Below are positions 31,900 to 43,791 of a stretch of DNA of 64,000 nucleotides, piece by piece (positions within the stretch are counted from its first letter, which is position 1; the number at the start of each line of letters is the position of its first letter). This stretch comes from Theocolax elegans. Its lineage: Eukaryota; Arthropoda; Insecta; Hymenoptera; Cerocephalidae. The notes under the pieces were generated by a model. It was given only the letters and a program-made list of their open reading frames with translations. It did no database searches and was not told the DNA's origin. Location of the stretch: assembly GCA_026168455.1 (NCBI GenBank), contig CM047426.1, forward strand, positions 37,945,175 to 38,009,174, read 5' to 3'. The position numbers and the translations under genes are program-made.

Positions 31900-33385
31900 C
31901 CCGATAAGCGCACTTTTGAAAAAAAGAATTCTTTAAGAATTAACGAATGTCTGCGATAAATAATTCTATAAGTATTAAATAAGTATCTGTAAAGTATTCT
32001 TTATGATCCAAAATTTGAATAATATATATAAAATTATTGATTAAATGAAAATTATTCTATGTACACTATATAAGTATTTAAAAAGTCTTTTTTAATTAAA
32101 AAAAAAGTTAAAAAATAATATTCTTTTAATTAAAGTACGCCTTATAAACGCCGTAAAAATATTGAAAAAGAGTTCTTTTTCAATTCTTTTTTTGTCTATA
32201 GGTTATATATTATTAAATATATTTAAATAATTCGTTTATTGATTGTTATGTAATAAATTCATTATGTCACTTTATAGTGAAATATTCTAATAAATACTTA
32301 TGCAGACTTGCACCAATTATTAATATATGACTTTTAATAAATGGTTATAGCATTCTATCTAAAATTACTCTGCAGTATAGTAAACTTTATGGAATTTTTC
32401 TGATTCTCAATTATAGGTTAAGTTGCCTATTATTGTACTTTTATACAACTATAATTAACGTATTTGACAAATCTGAATCGACAGGAATGTGCTTACTTTA
32501 CTTACAAACCGACTAAATCATTAGTTTATTAGTATTAATAACGGAATAATGCAATAAATATTAATAAAATTCCGGAATTATTCAATCGGGGTGTAACAAA
32601 TAAGAACGATTCGAAGTAAAATATAAAAACGTGTTGATGGCGCAAGCGGTAAGATTTCCGACTTTGACGCAGAGGGTCCCAGGTTTGAATCCCGACGTCC
32701 GGTGCAGATTTTTTTCGTTATTTAATGTATATTCTATTTAATTTCAGAAAATATATATTTAATAAATTAAAATGTTTAAAATGCTAAATAAAATAGAATA
32801 AAATAGAAAAATTTGACCCGGCAAGCCGCTACAAAATAAATTTTTATATGGGTTTTTTCACTCTTTGAAGAGTGAATAAATAATACGAAAAGTGATGTTT
32901 AACTTGAAGCCGACTGCTGCACTTTTGACTAGTCAAAGAGTGAAATATCACTCCATTCGAGTGAAATTTCACTCTTCAAAATTTAGAGAGTGATTTATTA
33001 CAGAAATCTCAAAAAAGAATTGAAAAATAGTTGTCCATGGACATTTGTTAATTCTAAAAGAACTCTTTTTCAATTCTTTATTTGGGTTGTTTTTATGGGG
33101 AATGACTTTTAGAAGTATAAAAGAATACTTTTCAAATATTTAATTATTTTTTTTGTAATAAAAGATTTCTTTTCACTTCTTTAATATTTCTTTCATGGGA
33201 TATACCATTCGTAAAATTTCATTCGAATTTAAAAAATTCTTTATTAATACTTAAAGCATTACAATATACGGGACATTCGTTATATTTATAAGTTATTGTA
33301 AAGAATTCTTTTTAAATTCTTAAAAAAAATAGAATTTAAAAAGAATTCTTTAAAAAATATTATTTATTTCTTTGTCCTTATCGGG
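31900..33385. mobile_element. 1.49-kb TIR element with TA duplication and repeated AAAGAATTCTTT motifs
   Basis: Inverted ends CCCGATAAG.. / CTTATCGGG lie between TA dinucleotides (31898-31899, 33386-33387). A dozen or so AAAGAATTCTTT-like boxes crowd both ends. Inside are a tRNA-like segment (32636-32705) and a CACTCTTTGAAGAGTGA palindrome cluster (32850-32998). No transposase. The element sits in the solo LTR and was later included in the tandem duplication. Confidence 0.7.
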
Positions 33386-34411
33386 TATGTAGCGACTCCT
33401 TGGCACTGGCTCCTGCTGGTCCTGGGCATCGTTACCTGTAGGGAAGATTAGAAATTAGAATGGTGACGTAATTGTTTAAACTAAATAAGGAAGAGTTTGT
33501 AATAAATGTAGTGTGTAGGATAGGTTAGAGGTAAGGTTGACATGTGGTATTAGAGAGGTTAAGAAAAAGAAAGTAAACAATGCATAACAACAAAGCTTGA
33601 GCCATTCTCATCACCGAATAGTATGAATAGATAAAAGGAAAGGATGGAAATAATGGAATTAAATTGGTTTGTTTTATATGTCGGAGAGGAAGAGAGAAGA
33701 ATAAACAAATAACACTTACCATAAACGTCGAACTAGTTGAAGAAGAGAAAGTGGTTACTCGCTGTTGGTGATGGAAGATGATGGAAACGCCGATCCGCAC
33801 AAACAACACCTCCGGATGAAGGAAACTCCTTCTCTCGTAGACGTCGTCGCCGTGAAGCCGCACCAGGTTCGGATCGCCGCACAACCGCCGAGTATTTGTA
33901 AACACGAAAGTGAGAGAGACGGAGTGAGAACAGACTCGCGCGCGAAGCAGTACTGCCGTATGCGTGTACATAGGCGGCGGCGGAGAGGGGGGAGCTCACT
34001 CGCTTGCACCACGAGGACTACCGAGAGAGCGCGCAGGCGCAACGAAGCGCGGGACTCTCTCGGACTCAACTCCCGTGCGTAAGAGAGAGAAAAGAAGAGT
34101 GCGAATTGCACAAGTGGAGGCGCTAACCCAGCTAACACTTGGCACTGACGATGAGATTCGCACCGCTAAATTTGAATGGGTAGTACGGAAGGAATGAAGG
34201 TGGCAGTAGGATCGATAGCACCTGTTGACATGCCAATAATGGGGAAAACGGGTGCCATATTTAAATGAAGGAAGTTGATAGCACCGCGGGTCGGCTTTGA
34301 CGGAAATTTAGGAAAAGGAAGAAGAAAGCGGAAGAAGGAGGAGAGATTCATTACTAGCTTATCCGTTAAGTGAGACGCCAGTGCATTTACGAAGTTCAGA
34401 TATTATTTTGA
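31938..34411 (+). repeat. Tandem duplication, unit 1 (~2474 bp)
   Basis: Repeated almost exactly at 34412-36885. It begins inside the 31900 element and ends inside LTR sequence, so the duplication is a genomic rearrangement and not a transposon copy. Confidence 0.88.
32636..32705 (+). repeat. tRNA-like segment
   Basis: GATGGCGCAAGCGGTAAGA (box A) and AGGTTTGAATCCCGACG (box B) at tRNA spacing. The flanking stems are not convincing, so it is probably tRNA- or SINE-derived. Confidence 0.5.
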
Positions 34412-36885
34412 AAATTAACGAATGTCTGCGATAAATAATTCTATAAGTATTAAATAAGTATCTGTAAAGTATTCTTTATGATCCAAAATTTGAATAATAT
34501 ATATAAAATTATTGATTAAATGAAAATTATTCTATGTACACTATATAAGTATTTAAAAAGTCTTTTTTAATTAAAAAAAAGTTAAAAAATAATATTCTTT
34601 TAATTAAAGTACGCCTTATAAACGCCGTAAAAATATTGAAAAAGAGTTCTTTTTCAATTCTTTTTTTGTCTATAGGTTATATATTATTAAATATATTTAA
34701 ATAATTCGTTTATTGATTGTTATGTAATAAATTCATTATGTCACTTTATAGTGAAATATTCTAATAAATACTTATGCAGACTTGCACCAATTATTAATAT
34801 ATGACTTTTAATAAATGGTTATAGCATTCTATCTAAAATTACTCTGCAGTATAGTAAACTTTATGGAATTTTTCTGATTCTCAATTATAGGTTAAGTTGC
34901 CTATTATTGTACTTTTATACAACTATAATTAACGTATTTGACAAATCTGAATCGACAGGAATGTGCTTACTTTACTTACAAACCGACTAAATCATTAGTT
35001 TATTAGTATTAATAACGGAATAATGCAATAAATATTAATAAAATTCCGGAATTATTCAATCGGGGTGTAACAAATAAGAACGATTCGAAGTAAAATATAA
35101 AAACGTGTTGATGGCGCAAGCGGTAAGATTTCCGACTTTGACGCAGAGGGTCCCAGGTTTGAATCCCGACGTCCGGTGCAGATTTTTTTTCGTTATTTAA
35201 TGTATATTCTATTTAATTTCAGAAAATATATATTTAATAAATTAAAATGTTTAAAATGCTAAATAAAATAGAATAAAATAGAAAAATTTGACCCGGCAAG
35301 CCGCTACAAAATAAATTTTTATATGGGTTTTTTCACTCTTTGAAGAGTGAATAAATAATACGAAAAGTGATGTTTAACTTGAAGCCGACTGCTGCACTTT
35401 TGACTAGTCAAAGAGTGAAATATCACTCCATTCGAGTGAAATTTCACTCTTCAAAATTTAGAGAGTGATTTATTACAGAAATCTCAAAAAAGAATTGAAA
35501 AATAGTTGTCCATGGACATTTGTTAATTCTAAAAGAACTCTTTTTCAATTCTTTATTTGGGTTGTTTTTATGGGGAATGACTTTTAGAAGTATAAAAGAA
35601 TACTTTTCAAATATTTAATTATTTTTTTTGTAATAAAAGATTTCTTTTCACTTCTTTAATATTTCTTTCATGGGATATACCATTCGTAAAATTTCATTCG
35701 AATTTAAAAAATTCTTTATTAATACTTAAAGCATTACAATATACGGGACATTCGTTATATTTATAAGTTATTGTAAAGAATTCTTTTTAAATTCTTAAAA
35801 AAATAGAATTTAAAAAGAATTCTTTAAAAAATATTATTTATTTCTTTGTCCTTATCGGGTATGTAGCGACTCCTTGGCACTGGCTCCTGCTGGTCCTGGG
35901 CATCGTTACCTGTAGGGAAGATTAGAAATTAGAATGGTGACGTAATTGTTTAAACTAAATAAGGAAGAGTTTGTAATAAATGTAGTGTGTAGGATAGGTT
36001 AGAGGTAAGGTTGACATGTGGTATTAGAGAGGTTAAGAAAAAGAAAGTAAACAATGCATAACAACAAAGCTTGAGCCATTCTCATCACCGAATAGTATGA
36101 ATAGATAAAAGGAAAGGATGGAAATAATGGAATTAAATTGGTTTGTTTTATATGTCGGAGAGGAAGAGAGAAGAATAAACAAATAACACTTACCATAAAC
36201 GTCGAACTAGTTGAAGAAGAGAAAGTGGTTACTCGCTGTTGGTGATGGAAGATGATGGAAACGCCGATCCGCACAAACAACACCTCCGGATGAAGGAAAC
36301 TCCTTCTCTCGTAGACGTCGTCGCCGTGAAGCCGCACCAGGTTCGGATCGCCGCACAACCGCCGAGTATTTGTAAACACGAAAGTGAGAGAGACGGAGTG
36401 AGAACAGACTCGCGCGCGAAGCAGTACTGCCGCATGCGTGTACATAGGCGGCGGCGGAGAGGGGGGAGCTCACTCGCTTGCACCACGAGGACTACCGAGA
36501 GAGCGCGCAGGCGCAACGAAGCGCGGGACTCTCTCGGACTCAACTCCCGTGCGTAAGAGAGAGAAAAGAAGAGTGCGAATTGCACAAGTGGAGGCGCTAA
36601 CCCAGCTAACACTTGGCACTGACGATGAGATTCGCACCGCTAAATTTGAATGGGTAGTACGGAAGGAATGAAGGTGGCAGTAGGATCGATAGCACCTGTT
36701 GACATGCCAATAATGGGGAAAACGGGTGCCATATTTAAATGAAGGAAGTTGATAGCACCGCGGGTCGGCTTTGACGGAAATTTAGGAAAAAGGAAGAAGA
36801 AAGCGGAAGAAGGAGGAGAGATTCATTACTAGCTTATCCGTTAAGTGAGACGCCAGTGCATTTACGAAGTTCAGATATTATTTTG
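34412..36885 (+). repeat. Tandem duplication, unit 2 (~2474 bp)
   Basis: Second unit. The breakpoint has AATTAA microhomology (TTTAAGAATTAACG at 31933 versus TTGAAAATTAACG at 34408), suggesting replication slippage or end-joining. Few differences from unit 1 (for example TATGCGTG at 33960 versus CATGCGTG at 36433), hence recent. Confidence 0.88.
35109..35178 (+). repeat. tRNA-like segment, copy in the duplicated unit
   Basis: Same sequence as 32636-32705. Confidence 0.5.
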
Positions 36886-37637
36886 AAAATTAGTTGATTA
36901 CATAGATTATTGTTGTAGCGAGGATAGATATTGTTGAAAGAAGAAGGAGTTGATTTAGAAAGTTTATTGTCCGATAAAGGATTATTTTGAGAGGAAGTCA
37001 AGGAAACATTGTTGGAGGATTTCCGAGATATTGACTCGCGTGCGGTAAGTGGACTGCCCGCCGGTCACGTTTTATTTCGTTGATACATATATCGTTAGTT
37101 TGTGGATTATTTCTGGTATCGCGGTTTTGATTTAATGGAGGATTAATACCCCAATCATTGATTATGAGATTTTAAATAAATAAATTGTCATAAATTGCGA
37201 TCTAAAATTAGTGTTATAATTTTTCCTATGTTAGTTAAAAGTTCGCGACTTCGTCTGTAAGATTTGAATTTGTAAAGATTATATTATGGATAAAAGTGAA
37301 GTAAATAAATAGTTAATTACTTCCTTACACGGACGATTAAATTTATTCCTCTTTGTCTGATTTCAATTATTCCCCTGTGGCTGTGATTAATTATTTAGGA
37401 AAGGATTTGTTAGTCCCTCCATTTTCCCGTCGGCGAGACAAGGATCCACGGCACAGGTAAGAAGTTCGTGCACGTGCTGAGTCGGCCATTTTGATAGGAC
37501 GAAGAACGAATATTAATTACCCCATTTATTTAAACAAATACACACATATATATCGAGATTATTATTATTATTATTATCTGTTGTACGTGGTGTACGGGAT
37601 TCCCCACATTTATGTAGGAAACGCTACGTCACAAGGG

Positions 37638-38855
37638 TTAGGACACGCGTGTGTATCCTATTTTGCCAAATGAACCTCCACTTCGTACGAAAAATAGTAT
37701 TTTGGAGCAAGCTAATGAGGTAATACGTAATGATTTACATCATTTGAATGGAGTAAAAGGAGTTTCGATTACAGCAACGATACCTTACCTTGATTGTGCT
37801 TCATCTTTTGTCGTCGACCATATGCATGCTATATTGTTAGGAGTTGTTAGAATGCTTATTAGTTTATGGTTTGATGGAAAGAATAAGAAAAAAGAATTTT
37901 TTATTAGAAATCAAGTTCAAAATCAGATAAACAAAGAAATAGAATTAATTGTTGTACCAGATTTTGTAATTCGACTTCCAGTTATTCTCAAGTATCGGAA
38001 ATATTTAGAAGCGTCACAATTAAGAGATTTTTTACTTTTTTATTTTCCCAACATATTAAAAAATCGATTGCCCGAAAAATATTATAGACATTTCTTGTTA
38101 TTAGCACATGGAACGAGAATTTTGTTACAAGAAAAAATTCATCTACAACAAATAAATGTTGCAGAGTCATTGCTCGGTTTATTCGCACAAAATATTGAAA
38201 GTTTATATGGATTAGAAAAATGTACCTTTAACGTTCATCAGCTAACACATATGGCATACTTCATGAGAAAATGGGGCCCTTTATGGACATGGTCTGCTTT
38301 TTTTTTAAAGACGCTATAGGACACTTGAAAAAATTGAATCATGGACCTAACAAAGTGGATATGGAAATTATAAACACTTTAAATCTGTTAAATGTGCGTT
38401 ATATTTTAAAAGATTTATTAAAATTCAATATTGACAATGAAAATGAATGCAGTATGCAATCAGTACTAGAAAAACCTATAAAACACAATTTAAATATACA
38501 TGAATTAGAAGTGCTACAAATGTTTAGTATTACAGAATCTATTGTTATTAATAATAATATAACTCAAGTTTTTACTAGAGCTGTCATAGGAAAAGAAATA
38601 TTTACATCATCACTATACAAACGACAGAATAAGCGACAAAATTCAATTGTAACCTGGAATTCTAAAACACAGTTCGGCATTATTCAGTTTTTCATTCAGG
38701 CAAATAATTCCGCTTTTGCTATTGTAAGAGAGTATGTGCGCAATTATAAAGAAAAATATACGATACATAATCAAATTAAATTAGATCTACATGATAAAGT
38801 TTTATTTATGGATCACTATGTGTGTTTAATGCCAAATGCACACGAAAGACGTTAA
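37638..38855 (+). pseudogene. TNP2-type transposase, C-terminal part
   Basis: After the AGGG site the sequence reads GHA, then in the next frame VYPILPNEPPLRTKNS, VKGVSITATIPYLDCAS, VVDHMHAILLGVVRMLISLW, LLLAHGTRILLQ, CTFNVHQLTHMAYFMRKWGPL, WTWSAFF. A frameshift at the T run near 38300-38308 is followed by DAIGHLKKLNHGPNKVD and an open C-terminal part to a TAA after PNAHERR. DHMH..LLGV and the HxLTHL/H-like blocks are hallmarks of the TNP2/DUF4218 transposase family (RNase H-fold, cut-and-paste). About 400 residues are nearly intact, with only two frameshifts, so the inactivation is fairly recent. The gene ends 130 bp before the right subterminal array. Confidence 0.82.
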
Positions 38856-38981
38856 TCTGTGTAATGTATGTATGTACGAGTGTTTATACCGTTTGGTTTT
38901 ATCAATAAAATAATTTTATGTGGAATCTCAATTACTTAATTATTAATGTAATAAATTTTGTATTTATTAAATATAAATCTT

Positions 38982-39136
38982 TTTTAGCATATATTATATA
39001 AACTTTATAACAACAGTATATAAGTCATATAAAGATTATGTATGTTGATTAAATATATATTCTATATAGTAGTTATAAATATTATATATATTATATACAG
39101 TAGTTATAGTGATTATATATATTCTATATAGTAGTT
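38982..39136. repeat. Right subterminal repeat array of the BEN/TNP2 transposon (truncated)
   Basis: Inverse of 18089-18262: TTTTTTAGCATAT, then units of TATATAGTAGTTATA and GATTATATATATTCTATAT. Cut at 39136 by the gypsy LTR. Confidence 0.7.
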
Positions 39137-39440
39137 TATAACGGTAAGCGAGTTACCGATCAGGTAAGCAACGCGAAAGAGGATATACAGCGCGGCGCGC
39201 GCACGAACGCGCGAGAATCGTGCGCGCCCAGCTGGGAGGGAGTTCGCGCGCGCACGGCAACAACAACGTGTTCACGACCGTGGTGAATCTTTTTACGTGA
39301 TAAAAGATCGTAAGGACTGGTGCATTCAGTGTGTGGGTGTGAGGCTTTCTCCCCACCAATCTCCACGTCGGCGTGCGGAGCAGCACATCCCACAGGGAAT
39401 GAGAGAAGGAGGACAGGATTCGACCGCCTTCCCGACCATT

Positions 39441-39484
<44 letters not shown>

Positions 39485-40278
39485 GCACGAGGACGAGCTA
39501 TCTCTCCGTTGCCCAGTCGTTTCCCGCCGAGGCGAGATATTTAGATACGCGGTAAGTGGTGCACCACGTTTAGACCCGCGTGTCTAATTAATATTTCGTG
39601 TCCCGATTTACCTGGTACGGTCCAGGTGAGGAAACGTTCCTCCTTTCCCCCTCTCGTGACAAATCCCGCCCGGGTAGACGGTTCGGTGGTTCGCGGGAGC
39701 CACTTCACGAGAGAAGGCGCGCGTGACGTAGGAAGCTTTTACGTCAAAGCTCTCTACGTCAGAGATACATACGTCACGCGGTGTGACCTATAGCTATCAG
39801 GTTAAGCAGCCGATCATTCCCGGATCGGTTGCTCGTAACTCTGCTGTTAAATAGATTTTAACTAATTGTTTTCGCGCTGACCTCGAGGGTAGTCATCGCT
39901 ACGACTCCCCGTAAATTGTTAAAGTTAATTTATAGTTAATTTGTTAATATTCAATTGTTAATTTAATAAATTGACTCGGCGAGACAATCTTTCTCGCCGA
40001 TTAACGTAAAATATCGATTGTTGATAGTGTTTTACCGGTTACTGTCCTATCCTACGAATACCGCCCTCTCCGGTGTTTATCCTAGTTGGCAATTTTGGGC
40101 ATAGGGCCCAACACACGGTATCTAAGTCAAACGAGGTGTTTGATGTTGTTAACGGTATTGCACGAGAATCAAAGTGATTTCCGGCCGCATCGTGGGACTG
40201 CACACTTAAGGTTGGTAAGTTGGGACAAATTGGGCCTAACCGTGGGCCTTACATTTCTCCAGTACCCACCCCGTTACA
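39137..40278 (+). repeat. 5' LTR of the second gypsy element
   Basis: Start and end are defined by comparison with 62696-63212. Includes a GC-rich block, a (GA)n tract at 39444-39481, GGTAAGTGGTGCACCACG at 39550, and the end CACCCCGTTACA. The other copy lacks about 39482-40095. Confidence 0.78.
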
Positions 40279-40280
40279 AC

Positions 40281-40298
40281 TGGCACCCAATACGTGTG
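40281..40298 (+). other. Primer-binding-site-like sequence
   Basis: TGGCACCCAATACGTGTG begins two bases after the LTR; the TGG start is expected for pairing with the CCA end of a tRNA primer. Confidence 0.5.
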
Positions 40299-41278
40299 GA
40301 TTTGGTATACAGGACATCAGAAAAATCAACAAGCACGATATAGTTGTTCAATTGTTAATAATATTGTTAATTAACAATTGGATAACTCGTGAACAATAAC
40401 GAGGTCAGCAGTCGCGTTTCGAAATTGTGAAGTATATTTCGGTACTCTTTCGTTTCCCCTCGAGGCGGGATTTGTTTATTAACAAATAGAATTGTTATAA
40501 ACAAATAAAAAATTTTTATAACAAATAAAAATTTTTTTTATTTTCTCGTCTCGACTACTTTGTAGTAGACACAGGAAATTGGTTCCTGGTCGAACATAGG
40601 TGGCGCCACTAGAAAAAGGTCGCACAAATTGGAAATTTGGTGGGTTTTCGAACGGAATCGATAGACCGACCAACGTTACTTGGAAATTGAGTAGTTTGGA
40701 CCAAACCAAGTAACTAGCGCTACCTAGAGGAACGAAAGAACGCGACACAACGCGACATGACCTGGTGGCAATTAATCGGTCTAAATAAATTGTTTGTAAG
40801 TGTATGCAAGGTATAACTGGTTTTTGCTGGCGCAAAACAGGAAGCTTATAACCTGGCTCAGACCTTTACAAATTGTATTATAGGTTATAGTTTTGTAAGA
40901 GGTCAAGCGCGCGGTAACTTAAATTTTTTAATTTATATATTTATTGATTTATTTATTATTTATTATATAGTACCGTTAAGTTAGCGCAAGGTAAGAGCCA
41001 GGCAGTAGTTTATTGTAAAATTTATTAGCAAATTTGTTAAAAATAGTTTAAACTCTGTAGTGCTTCCTGATCAAAGTAAGACAGAACTTACTTTTGGTAT
41101 CCGGTTTTGTGCTTTAGCGGTTAGCTTAGGTTGAAGCAAAACCCAGTTACGCGGATTGGACATTTGGCAAGTAACGCCAGAGTTAAATATTCGACAGCAT
41201 ATAACCTTGCACACACATAGTACGTCAAGCCAGCGAGGCTACATACTGTTAAACGTATAAACGACGCTACAACTGAAG

Positions 41279-42073
41279 ATGGCCGCTCCGCAGAAAGACG
41301 TCGATGGTCAAATCGACGCATGGATTGAGACGCTGACCCGGGAGCAAATTGAACTACACCTGGACGCCTTGAACCTAAAATCGGCAGGCTCGGTTCATAG
41401 GAAAGCCGAGCGACTCCACCAGTGGCTATTAGGGAATTATTCGGCCCAGGAGTTTAACCAGGAGGAAGATGAAGCCACAGCAGTTCGCAGCCGTCTCCAA
41501 CGGAGAAAGAGGTGGCTACAGATGCTAGGTGAACATCAAGACGAGGAGTCTGATGAACCTAGCCCAGATCAAGAAGTGTATCTGGTACTGCGGGAGAACG
41601 CTGAGGTTAAGGATAACCTGCACAGGACGGTGCAGGATTTTGATGACGTCGAGCTAGATGAAACGACGTCAGCCGCGACCAACACAGAGCTACAACCCGA
41701 ACGAGAGGAAGAATGGCTGTCATTGGTCTCAGACGAGGGGAACATTTTTAAAATCCCTCGATCGTTCTCCCAGACCTTGGTGCAGCTTATCAAAAAAGTG
41801 AAGGACCTTACTGTAAAAGTGGATAAGCTGATGTCCGAGCGCACTCAAACCGCTCACAGCACGAGATTGGACGGTGCCAACCAATCTCACCATGTACAAT
41901 TTCAATACACATATACGTGTTATGGTCCTGATGTGAGCGAGATAAATGTGGCGCAAGTAAATGGCGAGCAACAACGCACAAGCGCCCCTCAGTCTAAGCC
42001 TGATGGAGCTTGGAAGGGGGGGAATGCGCGCGAATCCCAGAGGATTCCTCAAGCGTGCAGCTCGCCAAACTAG
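41279..42073 (+). pseudogene. Gag-like frame 1 of the second gypsy element
   Basis: 264-residue frame from ATG at 41279, opening MAAPQKDVDGQIDAWIETL. It has a SAP-like helix-turn-helix appearance near residues 20-50 (REQIELHLDALNLKSAGSVH), then an acidic region and a coiled-coil-like SLVQLIKKVKDLTVKVDKL type segment (about 165-185). No virus- or host-specific function can be assigned. The capsid portion follows in other frames. Confidence 0.6.
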
Positions 42074-42115
42074 AGTCGGACATTCTCAACACCAAGCTTC
42101 TCTACGTCATCGAGG

Positions 42116-43144
42116 TTGAATGGAACACCTCGGGACTTCGGCGGTATTGTTAAGAAGTGGCAGGTCAAGTTCTCTGGCGACAAGAGCCAGAGCATCGATG
42201 CCTTCCTAACCAGGATCGAAGATTGCAGGATCCTGGCCAACCTGTCAGAGGACGAGTTACTGCCGTCACTCTCGGAACTTCTGACAGACACTGCCGCCAC
42301 GTGATACCAGAACAAGAAACACAAGTGGCACTCCTGGCAAGATTTCGTGACTTCGGCTAAACGTTGGTACGGAATGAGCCAACGTTTCCAGCAGAGGATC
42401 ATCGCCGAGTCCAACGCACGGACTCAAGGACCCGATGAATCAGTTAGGGACTATATGACGTGCTCTATCGCAATAATGCGAAAGATAGTCCCTACGCCGA
42501 CTGAAGCGCAGCAGCTCGATCATTTGTATCGGAACATGCTGCCACAGCTTCAACGGCTGTTCAAGAGTGCGGAAGTGAGCTCAATTGAACAAATGCTGGA
42601 CCTCGCCACGGAAGCGGAGCAGACGATAGAAGGCGAGAAAGTATATCGTCCACCACCTACGGAGGAAGGGTCTCTGCTTCCCGAAATGGTGTATATTCTG
42701 AAGCGGAAAAAAGGTTCGCCGAAGGCTAAGGTAGCAGCCGCTGAGGTAAACTCAGCCAAACCAAGCGAGCCAGACGTCGTCGACCGCATCGCAAAGATGC
42801 TGGAGGATGCGCTGCGGCCCATCGTCTCCCAATTGGCGTCGACGACCCGACAGTCCCGTAGGGGAAGCCCAAGGTCTGGCTCTCCAAAGAAAGGCTCGCC
42901 TGCCAACCGATCTCCGAAGAGTAGGAGATTTGGCAGACCGAATGGCCCGAGCAAGAGCTTCGGACACCGGCAGAAGAAGAAGAGTGTTAGTCCACTGGGG
43001 GAAAAAAGGAAGGAACAGCCGAAAAACCGAATGGGCTTGACTTTCGATCAGACTAAGGCTCTTATCTGCGGCGGTTGCGGGAAAATTGAATATTCCCTCA
43101 GGTACTGTCCGGTGTGCTCGGGAAACGCCAAAGGGAGCGGTTAA
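42116..43144 (+). pseudogene. Gag capsid/nucleocapsid region of the second gypsy element
   Basis: 42116-42304 reads GTPRDFGGIVKKWQVKFSGD, SIDAFLTRIEDCRI; 42347-43144 continues ARTQGPDESVRDYMTCS, then a basic Ser/Arg-rich tail and a single cysteine cluster CGGCGKIEYSLRYCPVC near 43066-43116, standing where zinc knuckles are expected. A stop at 42302 and a frame change separate the two halves. Retroviral-type Gag fold (retrotrans_gag) by pattern. Confidence 0.65.
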
Positions 43145-43335
43145 CCGGAACGAAAACCGCGACCCAAGAGCTTGAGTCCCCGCTGTCCCAGGTGAGTTCG
43201 GGACAGACCCGCTCCGACCGAGAGTATGGTCCAGAGAGGAGCGGAAATGGGCCTCAAAAGGAGGAACGGTCCCAATAAGCCAGCAGACCAACCTCATCCT
43301 ATAAACCAGAGGATGAGAGTCGTTGGTGGCTACTC

Positions 43336-43791
43336 GTGGAGATTGAGGGCTTTCGTATAAGAGCCCTATACGATCCTGGAGCCTCCACAACCGTGATGGG
43401 ACCCAGCGGTCTGCAAATCGACGCAGCATTGGACAAGGAGCTCATTGTTGCGAATGCCGGACGCGTCAAGATGGCGGATGGTAGTTACCAACCGCTAAAC
43501 GGTCATGTGATCTTACCTTTCAAAGTCGGAAATGAGACACGTGAATTCAGGGTAGCGATCATACCAAATCTTGACGCCGAATGCTACGTAGGAGTAAATT
43601 TCGTACGAGCATTCGGAGCCATATTGGATCCGGATAGCGACCGCCTGTTCTTCAAGTACAGCAAGCAGCAGATCCACCTACTTAGTTGCTGGCATAGGGG
43701 GTATGTCCACCATCTCGTCCGCTGGGATAGCGGACGCAACCAAGGCGGAAAGGGAAGAGCTGCAAGCGCTAGTAAGCAAAGTGCTGTCTAA
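43336..43791 (+). pseudogene. Aspartic protease of the second gypsy element
   Basis: RIRALYDPGASTTVMGPSGL at the start corresponds to the retropepsin A(L)xDTGA motif with Thr replaced by Pro; KMADGSYQPLNGHVILPF is the flap region; VGVNFVRAFGAILD closes the domain. DPGAS in place of DTGAS would probably inactivate it if it is not a sequencing or decay change. Confidence 0.7.

Larger units (their letters stand above)
30026..37633 (+). mobile_element. ~2-kb solo LTR inserted in the transposase gene, swollen by nested repeats
   Basis: The ends TGTGAGGTGGTAAATACCTC and CGCTACGTCACA (TGTGA..TCACA) are flanked by AGGG on both sides (30022-30025 and 37634-37637). Removing the insert and one AGGG brings CSTG directly before LGHA, the expected TNP2 order. 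Own LTR sequence is about 2 kb; the rest is the palindrome at 30105, the TIR element at 31900 and the duplicated unit 34412-36885. The LTR has a GC-rich middle (33720-34180, copied at 36194-36654), a GTAAGTGG splice-donor-like site (37041), CGGCGAGACAAGG (37432; compare CGGCGAGACAATC at 39977) and a polyadenylation-type AATAAA near 37170. Frames over 33525-34200 are not conserved coding. Confidence 0.7.
18007..39136. mobile_element. BEN-domain plus TNP2 transposase DNA transposon (CACTA/EnSpm-like), right terminus lost
   Basis: The left end CCCAAGTAAAAAAAAT at 18007 lies next to AT. Inside it, 18089-18262 carries an array of ATAATCxxTATAACTACTATATAGAA units ending ATATGCTAAAAAAG. The mirrored array occurs at 38982-39136 (TTTTTTAGCATAT, then CTATATAGTAGTTATA units), giving long inverted subterminal repeats. 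Between them lie two divergently transcribed genes: a BEN-domain gene (minus, stop at 18420) and a TNP2-type transposase (plus, stop at 38855). Both 3' ends abut the arrays. The outer right terminus was cut off where the gypsy element at 39137 inserted and is not found after 49537. Superfamily assignment rests on the TNP2 protein and the subterminal array; the ends are not literally CACTA. Confidence 0.65.

Noticed and set aside
33525..34200. Several overlapping frames on both strands in a GC-rich island, repeated at 35999-36671
   Set aside because: Open on both strands because the region is GC-rich LTR leader; repeated only through the tandem duplication, and no domain recognised.
39153..39587. 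Overlapping frames in the second gypsy 5' LTR
   Set aside because: GC-rich LTR and (GA)n sequence, open on both strands, not shared by the other LTR copy.
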